Of a stretch of DNA of 64,000 nt, positions 50,882 through 58,986 are shown one piece after another. Source of the stretch: Xylanibacter ruminicola (GTDB lineage: Bacteria; Bacteroidota; Bacteroidia; Bacteroidales; Bacteroidaceae); the NCBI RefSeq assembly GCF_900107775.1, contig NZ_FNRF01000001.1, forward strand, positions 992,001-1,056,000, written 5' to 3'. Every line of letters starts with the position of its first letter. Positions within the stretch are counted from its first letter, which is position 1. The translations under genes and the position numbers were made by a program. The notes under the pieces were generated by a model, which worked only from the letters and a program-made list of their open reading frames with translations, did no database searches and was not told where the DNA came from.

Positions 50882-52574
50882 GTGGAGGACGATAAACCTC
50901 TCGCAACGAGGTGTGTCGTGGCTATTGACCTTGGCGCTTGGGATAGCAGTGTTCCTGTTCTGGGGCGTACGTTATCCTTTTGCACTCACCTATCAGGAGC
51001 AAGCACAGTTGTTCCTTTTCGACTGTGATTACTTTGTACAGCGTATAGCTGATCCTGGTGGCTTTGCCATTTATGTGGCCGAGTTTCTGGTACAGTTCGA
51101 TAACCTGGTGATGCTGGGAGCATTGCTGATGGCTTTCTTGTTTATGTTGGTGCAGCGCCTTACTTGGCACCTCATGCAGCAGAAAGCCTATTATGCTTTA
51201 AGCTTTGTGCCTGCGGTGATGCTGTGGTGTGCCATGGGCGATGAGAATGTGATGATGACTTATGCGGTGGCGCTGGTGATGACTATGGGAGCCATCTTGC
51301 TGCTGAGGCGTTGCCAGCAGTTGCATAAGTTCGTGAGATATGCGATAGTGATAGTTGCTATTCCGTTGTTATATTGGTTAATAGGACCAATAGTGGTGCT
51401 TGTCGCTGTTTGTATACTTCCGCTCTCGGTAGTTTGGGCGGTGGCAGTTATCTTGCTGAGTGCACATTATCTGCCTTACTCTATGCTTAGAGTGGTATTG
51501 GGCGTAGGCTATTATCGTTCACCAGAGTTGATGCCTTATCTGCTCATAGCTATTCCTGTGGTAGTAGCTGTGTTGTACTGGACCTATCAGCTGATAAACA
51601 ACATGAAGAGTACCAATGTGAAGGAGATGCTGGCATGTGTAGTGGTGATAGGTTTGGCTATCGTGGTTATACCCCTTAATTATAATGCTAAAACCTACGA
51701 GATGATGGAGTACGATTATCTGGTACGTGTGGCTGATTGGGATGGGGTTATTCGTAAAGCTGAAAAAAAGATGCCTGATACACCAACAAGTGTGAGTGTG
51801 ACAAACCTAGCTTTGGCTATGAACAACCAGTTGGGTGATCGTATTTTTGATTTCTATCAGCGTGGCTCAGAAGGTTTGTTGCCTGATATCGATAATAATT
51901 ATCCGGTATTGCAGTTGTTAGGCGAGATTTATTTCCGTTTGGGATTGGTGAACACGGCTCAACGATTGGCTTTTGAGGCTATGGAAGCCATTCCTAACTA
52001 TAATAAGAGCCCCCGCGTAATGAAGCGCTTGGCCGAAACCAATATGATAAATGGTGAGTACAAGGTTGCCGAGAAATATCTGAAGATGTTGGAGAAAACT
52101 GTGTTCTACCGTCCATGGGCACAGCGTACGTTAGCGATGTTAGGCAACGAAAAGGCTATTAATGAGCATCCGTTGTACGGCACGCTGCGACAGTATCGCT
52201 TGCAGGAGGATTTCCTGTTTAGCGACAGGGAACTTGATAAAATATGTGGACATCTGGTGATGCACAACCCAGATAATCTGGTGGCGATTCAGTATCTGTT
52301 GATGATACCGTTGCTTGATCGGGATGAACAAAGATTTATGCAGTATTTCCAGTATGTGCAGAAAAAATTAAGGTATAATCCCCGTAGCTGTCAGGAGGCT
52401 GTTGCACTTGCTTATATGCAGCAATACGGAAAGTTGCCTGATGGAATGGTTAGCCCGTATGTGGCACAGCAGTTAAATGAATTCGGGCGCATATACTCGT
52501 CGGCAGGCAAGGATGCACCAGAATTAAGAGCGTTTAAGAATACGGCATGGTACTATTTATTAGTTGGAGAATGA
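50862..52574 (+). CDS. DUF6057 membrane protein, copy 2
   Basis: The 570-residue product is a longer DUF6057 paralogue with about ten membrane helices within residues 18-270 and a TPR-like helical domain from about 275. It keeps RYPFALTYQEQAQLFLF near residue 40, the MEYDYLVRVADWDGVI block and RLAETNMINGEYKVAEKYLKML. The ATG at 50862 is chosen because it starts a normal basic N-terminus (MKKLSNKWR); the ATG at 50850 would add four residues. It overlaps the DUF4369 gene by 20 bases and its PD40 partner by four. Confidence 0.85.
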   Translation: MKKLSNKWRTINLSQRGVSWLLTLALGIAVFLFWGVRYPFALTYQEQAQLFLFDCDYFVQRIADPGGFAIYVAEFLVQFDNLVMLGALLMAFLFMLVQRLTWHLMQQKAYYALSFVPAVMLWCAMGDENVMMTYAVALVMTMGAILLLRRCQQLHKFVRYAIVIVAIPLLYWLIGPIVVLVAVCILPLSVVWAVAVILLSAHYLPYSMLRVVLGVGYYRSPELMPYLLIAIPVVVAVLYWTYQLINNMKSTNVKEMLACVVVIGLAIVVIPLNYNAKTYEMMEYDYLVRVADWDGVIRKAEKKMPDTPTSVSVTNLALAMNNQLGDRIFDFYQRGSEGLLPDIDNNYPVLQLLGEIYFRLGLVNTAQRLAFEAMEAIPNYNKSPRVMKRLAETNMINGEYKVAEKYLKMLEKTVFYRPWAQRTLAMLGNEKAINEHPLYGTLRQYRLQEDFLFSDRELDKICGHLVMHNPDNLVAIQYLLMIPLLDRDEQRFMQYFQYVQKKLRYNPRSCQEAVALAYMQQYGKLPDGMVSPYVAQQLNEFGRIYSSAGKDAPELRAFKNTAWYYLLVGE

Positions 52575-54040
52575 TGAAGAATAATATTTTGTGTTGGGTG
52601 ATTGGTGTAGGATGTTGGCTGCTGTCCAGTTGTAACTCAACGCCCGAGAATGTATCGAAGGTTGATAAACTGCCCAATATCTACCCTGACTATATCGGAG
52701 TGACCATACCTGTAGAGATGGCACCCCTGAATTTTGATTGCCCTGATGCTGACTGTGTGGATGTGGTTGTAAAAGGCAGTAAGGGGGGCGAGTTGCATGT
52801 ACAGGGCGACTATGCCGACTTTGATATAGACGACTGGCATGAGCTGACTCAGCAGAACAAAGGCGGACAACTGACGGTGACTGTTTGTGCCAAAAAGGAC
52901 GGGCAGTGGACGCAGTATAAGGATTTTACGATAAACATAAGCTCCTACGCGCTTGACGAGTGGGGACTGACCTATCGTCGTATTGCTCCTGGTTATTCTG
53001 TGTTCAGTAAGATGGGTTTATATCAGCGGGATCTGGCAACATTCGACGAGTATTCTATTATCGAGAATACTCAGGTGCCTGGCATGTGTGTGAATTGTCA
53101 CTCGGCGCGCCAGACCGACCCTTCGAAGTTCGTATTCCATGTGCGTGGCGATCATGGTGCTACCATGTTCCAGATAGATGGCAAGCGCGAATGGCTGAAG
53201 GCCAGCAACGAGCAGTTAGGTGGCTCGATGGTGTATCCTTATTGGCACCCCAGCGGCAAGTACTGTGCTTTCTCTACTAACCAGACACGTCAGGGATTCC
53301 ATATGGTAGCTCATGAGCGTATTGAGGTGTTCGACTTGTCGAGCGATGTATTTGTGTATAATCCCGCTACTCATGAGATTATTAAGGACTCGCTGCTGTC
53401 GACACCCGACTGGAGTGAGAACTCGCCAGTATTCTCGCCTGATGGTAAAACCTTGTATTACATGACATGCAAGCAGCAGGAGTACCCTATGCATTATAAG
53501 GACGAGAAGTACAACCTGTGTAAGATTGCATTCGACCCCGCTACAGGTAAATACGGCGAGAAGGTGGATACCATCTTTAATGCCGTGGCGATGGGAAAGA
53601 GTCTGACCTGGCCTCGTCCGTCGTACGATGGCAAGTACATCCTGTTTACGCTGATGGACTATGGCTACTTCTCAATCTGGCACCAGGAGAGTAACCAGTG
53701 GCTGCTGAACTTGCAAACGGGTGAAGCGCGCGAGTTGAAGGAGATAAACAGCGAGAAGGCCGACAGCTATCACAACTGGAATGTAAACTCGCACTGGATT
53801 GTCTTTACCAGTCGCCGTGGCGATGGACTTTATAGTCATCTCTATCTGGCTTGTGTGGATGACAAAGGACACTTCTCAAAACCATTCCTGTTGCCTCAGC
53901 GCCGTCCGAAAGAGTACTATGAGGAAAGTATTTTCTCGTTTAACGTACCCGACTTTACCAAAACAAAAGTTGATTTCGACGCTTACAATGCAGGTCGCGA
54001 AATAGCTTCCGATCAACGCGTTGAAACGAAGGTGAAATAA
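52571..54040 (+). CDS. PD40/TolB-like lipoprotein with CxxCH motif, copy 2
   Basis: The 489-residue product closely follows copy 1: lipobox (LLSSC), YPDYIGVTIPVEMAPLNF, the CxxCH motif CVNCH at Cys173-His177 (same residue numbers as copy 1), then propeller blades (FSPDGKTLYYMT, RPSYDGKYILFT) and the ending PDFTKTKVDFDA. The start at 52571 gives the ATGA overlap with the DUF6057 stop; the longest frame (52547) adds eight residues inside the upstream gene. It is the last gene of the five-gene operon that starts at 47296. Confidence 0.85.
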   Translation: MMKNNILCWVIGVGCWLLSSCNSTPENVSKVDKLPNIYPDYIGVTIPVEMAPLNFDCPDADCVDVVVKGSKGGELHVQGDYADFDIDDWHELTQQNKGGQLTVTVCAKKDGQWTQYKDFTINISSYALDEWGLTYRRIAPGYSVFSKMGLYQRDLATFDEYSIIENTQVPGMCVNCHSARQTDPSKFVFHVRGDHGATMFQIDGKREWLKASNEQLGGSMVYPYWHPSGKYCAFSTNQTRQGFHMVAHERIEVFDLSSDVFVYNPATHEIIKDSLLSTPDWSENSPVFSPDGKTLYYMTCKQQEYPMHYKDEKYNLCKIAFDPATGKYGEKVDTIFNAVAMGKSLTWPRPSYDGKYILFTLMDYGYFSIWHQESNQWLLNLQTGEARELKEINSEKADSYHNWNVNSHWIVFTSRRGDGLYSHLYLACVDDKGHFSKPFLLPQRRPKEYYEESIFSFNVPDFTKTKVDFDAYNAGREIASDQRVETKVK

Positions 54041-54081
54041 AAAAGAATCCGTGACTATTTAAAGGTCACGGATTCTTTTTT
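54039..54081. terminator. Bidirectional terminator between two PD40 genes
   Basis: A 17-bp perfect stem (54039-54055 with 54065-54081) with A-rich and T-rich ends works for both convergent operons. Its right arm lies inside the last codons of the minus-strand gene. Confidence 0.9.
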
Positions 54082-55461
54082 CATTGCTTTGGCCACATCT
54101 TCAACATCGAACGGCACCTTGCCTTTACCTAGCTCTGGCGCATTGAACGACTTCAGATTGTTGTCGTAGAACGAAGGATGTGCCTGTGGCAGGCAGAAAG
54201 GCTTGTGGGCTTTGCCATGCTTGTCAATATAGCAGAAGTAGGGCTTGCCATACAGACCGTCGTCGCGTTTCGAGGCAAACACAAACCAGCGGCTGTTGCT
54301 GCTCCACGAGTGATAGGTATCGCTTTTGGCACTATTCACAATGCCAAGTGTATCAATCTTCCCTGTTTGCAGGTTCATCATCTGCAAATCGGCCTCTGGA
54401 TGCCAGATGGGGAAGGTGCCGTAGTCGGCTACGGTATAAAGAATATATTGACCGTCGGGGCTGACACGTGGATGGCACACACTACGCTGATGGTAAAGTG
54501 TATCTACCTGAGTGCCGATGGTGCCCGATTTCTCGTCAAAGGCGATGCGTACCAGACTATACTGCAACTGTTTGATATCGTGAGGCAGACTCACGCTATC
54601 AGCGGCACAGTAGTAGATGTACTTGCCATCGGGCGAGAAGGTGGGGAATGTCTCGAACTTCAGACTGTCGGACAGCAGTGGTGAGGTAAAGATACGATGC
54701 TCCTGCATATCGGCCACGCATACATTCGACTCCGAATCGTACACTTCCAATCGCTTGCTTGGGTCGCTATGGAAAGCAGGAATAATCTTCTGGGTAGAAT
54801 AGGTGATATAGCGGCCAGTGGGACTGAATCCGAAGTAAACACTGCCAGGGATATTCAGCTTGCTGAGTATGCCGTTCTCATTCAGGATGGCACCGCCGCC
54901 AGGACCACGAACGTACATCATGGATAGCTGTGGGTTCTGGTTGGCAAACGTGTGGCAGTTCATGCAGCGGTTTTCCAACTTCTCGTAATGTCCTAAGGCG
55001 TTTACGTCGAAGTTCTCTACACAGCGTTGTTGAATCTGCACGTTGTTCCATATCTCGTAATCGGGCTCAATGAGGCGGTAGGTGAGATAGGGATCTACCT
55101 TGTCGCTTACTACCTGCCAGGTGAAGGGCCTGTAGGCCGTCCACTGTCCGTTGATAAGGGCGCTGACGGTAACCTCAATACTCTTATCAGCAGATTGCTG
55201 CAGCAGGGCTTTCCAATCATCGATGTCGAACACAGCCTCATTACCACGGGCGTTGATGGTGATATCGCCAGCCTTTACCTCGATGGCCTCGCAATCGGCA
55301 CGCAACAGAAAGTTTAGGGGAGCTATGTTCTGAGGAATGGTTACATCGCAATAGTCGGGATAGATGGGGGGCAGAACATTGCTCTGCTGCACGTTCTCGG
55401 GTGTTGGCGTGCATGAGGCAAGCACTGTTAGTATGGTTAGTAAAGATAGTATTTTTTTCAT
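54055..55461 (-). CDS. PD40/TolB-like lipoprotein with CxxCH motif, copy 3
   Basis: The 468-residue product is a more diverged member: lipobox (VLASC), YPDYCDVTIPQNIAPLNF, the motif CMNCH at Cys166-His170, then propeller blades (FSPDGKYIYYCA, RVSPDGQYILYT) and the ending GKVPFD. It keeps every block of copies 1 and 2 except the KTK near the end. It is the last gene of the minus-strand operon threonine aldolase - DUF6057 - PD40 and overlaps the DUF6057 gene by four bases. Confidence 0.85.
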   Translation of the reverse strand: MKKILSLLTILTVLASCTPTPENVQQSNVLPPIYPDYCDVTIPQNIAPLNFLLRADCEAIEVKAGDITINARGNEAVFDIDDWKALLQQSADKSIEVTVSALINGQWTAYRPFTWQVVSDKVDPYLTYRLIEPDYEIWNNVQIQQRCVENFDVNALGHYEKLENRCMNCHTFANQNPQLSMMYVRGPGGGAILNENGILSKLNIPGSVYFGFSPTGRYITYSTQKIIPAFHSDPSKRLEVYDSESNVCVADMQEHRIFTSPLLSDSLKFETFPTFSPDGKYIYYCAADSVSLPHDIKQLQYSLVRIAFDEKSGTIGTQVDTLYHQRSVCHPRVSPDGQYILYTVADYGTFPIWHPEADLQMMNLQTGKIDTLGIVNSAKSDTYHSWSSNSRWFVFASKRDDGLYGKPYFCYIDKHGKAHKPFCLPQAHPSFYDNNLKSFNAPELGKGKVPFDVEDVAKAMKKESVTFK

Positions 55462-56864
55462 ATTTCAGGTGCTTTTATCTTATCGAAGTAATACCAATAG
55501 GAGTCCTTGAAGTTGGTATTACCACGTTGTTGGTTATACTGTTGGAAACGCTGGAACACGTCGCCACGCTTGATGTACTTTTCCCACTCCTGCTGCGGCG
55601 CATTGGTACCAGCCAGCCAAATGCAAAGTGCCTCTTGGTAGAGTGTCTTTAATCGTGGGTTGTTGGTGTCGATACAATAGCGGTCGTAGTCGCGCTTAAA
55701 GCTGGCAATATCCTTTAATACCAATGTGCTGCACAGAATGTAATCCAAGGCTGTGGTGTTGTTCGGATTGGCATCGAGCAACTGCATCATGAGCAGGTGG
55801 GCATTGTCGGTTGTCGATATGGTGTCGTGGCGATTTACCATCTGCATCTTCTGCTGGTAGATGGTCTTGCCATTCTGGCGAACGTTATCGGCCCAACGGG
55901 CATATACAAATGTCTTGTCGAGAATACGTAAGTATTTCTCGGCTGCTAACGAATCGCCACTCACGTAATTACACTCGGCCAAACGTTGCATCATTCGCAC
56001 GTTTCGGTTGTTGTGTGAGAACACGTTCGTCATCATAGCTGCACGCTCGGTAAAGGTCATATCGCCTAAGGCCCAATACAGCTCGTTCATGTTACGGATA
56101 ATCAGCATGGGTGTTTCGGGACCAATCTTGTAGAAGGTACCCAACTGGGTGGGAGTGAACTTGAGCAGGTGGTCGGGTAGCTGACCGCGCTGTGCTTGTG
56201 CCAGGTTATAGAAGAACACCATCTGGTCGGTCCATCGGTCCTGACCTTCTACCATCTGTATCACTTTATCGTAATGGCCAAAGTGGTATTCGCAGTCGAC
56301 AGCAAAATCCTTCTCTAAAACCAGATCTGGCATCTGCAATTGCTTGATGACAGGACTGCCAAACAGCAGATAACTGGGGAGCAGGCCACAAGCTAATACC
56401 GACAGCTTTAGGGCGTTTTTTCGGATGCTTGATACCCCCCATAATAAGAGCAGCCATCCCATGATAGAGATTGTAGATGAGAGTCGATAGCTGGTGCTGA
56501 AATGGCATACGGCCACGAACACCATCACAAACAGCGCCAACAGCAGGGCAACAGGTTTGCTAACCTTAAAGTTGGTGAGTGCCTTGTAAAGCAGACATGC
56601 GATGATGAGCAGGCAAGCGGTAAGGATTGTAGCTCCTGCAAACAGGTAGTAATAAAACTGTGTGAGGAAATCACCCACAAGACCTGCCAATCCACCTGAC
56701 TTATCAGTATAGGTGGAGATATAATCCCACGACCAGAGGAATATTTGATTCTGCTCCTGGAAGAAGAAGTGATAGGGATACCAGAACTGAAAGAAACACC
56801 AGATGATAATGGCGCAGAGAATAATTGCGGCTGTAGGGTAATATTTATAGTATAGGTTCTTCAT
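55458..56864 (-). CDS. DUF6057 membrane protein, copy 3
   Basis: The 468-residue product has about five to six membrane helices in residues 8-180 and a helical TPR-like soluble half. WYPYHFFFQEQNQIFLWSWDY near residue 28 corresponds to the YPxxxxYQEQxQLFLW block of the other copies, and RLAECNYVSGDSLAAEKYLRIL to their TPR block. Two Tyr residues of the first block are replaced by Phe. It overlaps the threonine aldolase gene by four bases and the PD40 gene by four, which fixes the same two-gene order as in the other copies. Confidence 0.83.
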   Translation of the reverse strand: MKNLYYKYYPTAAIILCAIIIWCFFQFWYPYHFFFQEQNQIFLWSWDYISTYTDKSGGLAGLVGDFLTQFYYYLFAGATILTACLLIIACLLYKALTNFKVSKPVALLLALFVMVFVAVCHFSTSYRLSSTISIMGWLLLLWGVSSIRKNALKLSVLACGLLPSYLLFGSPVIKQLQMPDLVLEKDFAVDCEYHFGHYDKVIQMVEGQDRWTDQMVFFYNLAQAQRGQLPDHLLKFTPTQLGTFYKIGPETPMLIIRNMNELYWALGDMTFTERAAMMTNVFSHNNRNVRMMQRLAECNYVSGDSLAAEKYLRILDKTFVYARWADNVRQNGKTIYQQKMQMVNRHDTISTTDNAHLLMMQLLDANPNNTTALDYILCSTLVLKDIASFKRDYDRYCIDTNNPRLKTLYQEALCIWLAGTNAPQQEWEKYIKRGDVFQRFQQYNQQRGNTNFKDSYWYYFDKIKAPEI

Positions 56865-57889
56865 CCGAGTATCTTCTCTAATTCGTCTAATTCTTCTTCG
56901 GTGGTGGCCCAGCTGGTTACGAATCGGCAGATGGTATGGTATTTGTCGGCCTGACCGAAATGAGTGAACTTCATCTTCTGACTCAGTGCCTCAACCAGTG
57001 TGTTGTCCATAATTACAAACTGCTGGTTGGTGGGTGAGTCGACATAGAACTCGAAGCCTTTCTTAATGAATATCTGCTTCATACGCATAGCCATCTTGAT
57101 GGCGTGTTCTGAGAGTTTGAAGTAGAGGTCGTCGGAAAAAAGCGCATCGAACTGCAAGCCAATCAAAGCCCCCTTGGCAATCACAGCACCATGCTGTTTC
57201 TGGATAGAGAAGAAATGCTTGTGGGCATTCTGGTGCGTAAATACTACAGCCTCACCGCAGAGGGCACCAATTTTAGTGCCACCGATATAAAACACATCGC
57301 AGTGGCGGGCCAGATAGGGCAGGGAGATATCATTGCCTTCTGCCATCAGTCCATAGCCTAAACGGGCTCCATCAATATAGAGAGGTATCTCGTAGCGCTG
57401 GCATACCTGATAGATATCGTCGAGCTCCTTGGCTGAGTAAAGTGTTCCGAACTCGGTGGGGAAAGTGATGTAAACCAGTCCAGGGTGCACGGCGTGGTCC
57501 TTGTTGCCATCGTGCATATAGTCGTCGAGATACTTGTCGAGTGTCTTGGCCTCCATCTTACCATTGTTATCCGCAATGGTTATAATTTTGTGCTCGGTAA
57601 ACTCTACAGCACCAGCCTCGTGTACGTTGATATGACCGCTACCTACACAAATCACACCCTCGTACTGATACAGCATCGAGTCGATGGTGGTGGCATTGGT
57701 CTGGGTACCGCCAGTCAGAAAGAAAATCTGGGCATCAGGCAGTCCGCAGGCTACGCGGATGCGCTCCTTGGCGCGTTCGCTAAATTCATCAAAACCATAG
57801 GGGGTTGGTTTGGCATCGTTGTATTTAATCAGGTTCTCCAAAACTTTTGGATGAGCCCCGTTGTTGTAGTCACATTCAAATGAAATCAT
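56861..57889 (-). CDS. Low-specificity threonine aldolase family protein
   Basis: The 342-residue product is a fold-type I PLP enzyme of the threonine aldolase / beta-eliminating lyase family: FFLTGGTQTNATTID (about 54), HEAGAVE, LYIDGARLGYGL (about 173) and the PLP Lys206 in GGTKIGALCGEAVVF. It would split L-threonine or L-allo-threonine to glycine and acetaldehyde. It is the first gene of the operon with DUF6057 and PD40 copy 3 (four-base overlap). Whether it is functionally tied to them is not known. Confidence 0.88.
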   Translation of the reverse strand: MISFECDYNNGAHPKVLENLIKYNDAKPTPYGFDEFSERAKERIRVACGLPDAQIFFLTGGTQTNATTIDSMLYQYEGVICVGSGHINVHEAGAVEFTEHKIITIADNNGKMEAKTLDKYLDDYMHDGNKDHAVHPGLVYITFPTEFGTLYSAKELDDIYQVCQRYEIPLYIDGARLGYGLMAEGNDISLPYLARHCDVFYIGGTKIGALCGEAVVFTHQNAHKHFFSIQKQHGAVIAKGALIGLQFDALFSDDLYFKLSEHAIKMAMRMKQIFIKKGFEFYVDSPTNQQFVIMDNTLVEALSQKMKFTHFGQADKYHTICRFVTSWATTEEELDELEKILG

Positions 57890-57914
57890 ATTGTTTATTA
57901 GTTGTTTTTGCGTG

Positions 57915-57922
57915 CAAATTTA
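57915..57922 (-). promoter_or_regulatory. -7 box of the threonine aldolase operon
   Basis: TAAATTTG on the minus strand, 25 bases before the ATG; divergent from the promoter at 57942-57973. Confidence 0.5.
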
Positions 57923-57941
57923 CATAAAGTTTTGCGATTTA

Positions 57942-57973
57942 TTTGCTAACTTCGCTTGAAATTTGTATTTTTG
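57942..57973 (+). promoter_or_regulatory. Promoter of the DUF3089-like hydrolase gene
   Basis: TTTG (57942-57945) and TATTTTTG (57966-57973) with a 20-base spacer. It shows that the ATG at 57943 cannot be the start. Confidence 0.7.
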
Positions 57974-57993
57974 CAGGCAAATTAGTCAATTAT

Positions 57994-58968
57994 ATGTGTA
58001 CGAATAGACTAAAAACGGCTTTTGTTGCGCTTTTTTGCGTATGCGCTTCGCTATTCCTCAGTTCGTGGGATAGTGATAGTCAGTCGGTTATCGGTCCAAT
58101 TCCCGCTTCACCGCATTACGATGATCCCAGCCAGTGGTTTATAGTTAACCGCCAGGGTGAGGCCGATTTGTTTTATATCATCTCTACAGAAACAGGCGAC
58201 CATATGATAGGTAGTGATACCTGCCATTTTGCCGACACTTACAATGCTGGTCAGCGTGGACAGATGAAGATTGAGATGCATGCTGTGGATTCGTTTTATT
58301 CAGGCAAACTGAATTACTATTCGCCTTATTACCGTCAGGTGTCGCTACAGTCGTGGTCGTCAACCGAAACTGCGCTTGCACGTTTGCCATTAGCCATGTC
58401 GGACTGCGTTCGGAGTTGGGATTACTATATCAAACATCTGAATCAGGGGCGCCCCTTTATACTGGCAGGCTTCAGTCAGGGAGCTCATGCTATGTTGGAG
58501 ATTATGAAACGGATGCCGGATGATGTGGCCGACCGCATGGTGGCTGCCTATTTTATAGGTTATAGGATTACGAAGGAAGATACGGCCTGTTGCCGACATC
58601 TGCATCCGGCTTGCAAGGCTAACGATACCAAGGTGTCGATTTGCTTTAACTCGGTAAAGACACCTGAGTGCGAAATACCAGTGGTAAGTGCGGGTAATCT
58701 GTTCTGTATCAATCCCATCAATTGGCGAACAGATACGGTAGGCGCGTCGTTTGTGTATTACGACAAGGAGCATCAGAATGATACGCTCTCGGCACGACTC
58801 GACCCGAAGAGCAAGTTACTGTTGATAGGTGGCTATAAGAATGATGAACCGATGCCTGTAATCGGTATTCCGGGAAACTATCATCATATGGAACTAAGAT
58901 TCTACTACCCTTATATCAGGCAGAATATGGCTGATCGTGTGGAGGCATTTATTAACAATAAAAACTAA
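57994..58968 (+). CDS. DUF3089-like alpha/beta hydrolase
   Basis: The 324-residue product has a hydrophobic N-terminus (residues 8-24) that may be a signal peptide or anchor. The mature part resembles DUF3089 hydrolases: DLFYIISTE, a YYSPYYRQVSLQS segment, the nucleophile elbow AGFSQGAHAMLE (Ser161), and a C-terminal region with YHHMELRFYYPYI carrying the likely catalytic His. A lipase or esterase activity is expected; the substrate is unknown. The start at 57994 follows the promoter by 20 bases. The dual esterase gene follows after 18 bases, so the two are co-transcribed. Confidence 0.75.
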   Translation: MCTNRLKTAFVALFCVCASLFLSSWDSDSQSVIGPIPASPHYDDPSQWFIVNRQGEADLFYIISTETGDHMIGSDTCHFADTYNAGQRGQMKIEMHAVDSFYSGKLNYYSPYYRQVSLQSWSSTETALARLPLAMSDCVRSWDYYIKHLNQGRPFILAGFSQGAHAMLEIMKRMPDDVADRMVAAYFIGYRITKEDTACCRHLHPACKANDTKVSICFNSVKTPECEIPVVSAGNLFCINPINWRTDTVGASFVYYDKEHQNDTLSARLDPKSKLLLIGGYKNDEPMPVIGIPGNYHHMELRFYYPYIRQNMADRVEAFINNKN

Positions 58969-58986
58969 ATAAAATAAAGTGTAACT

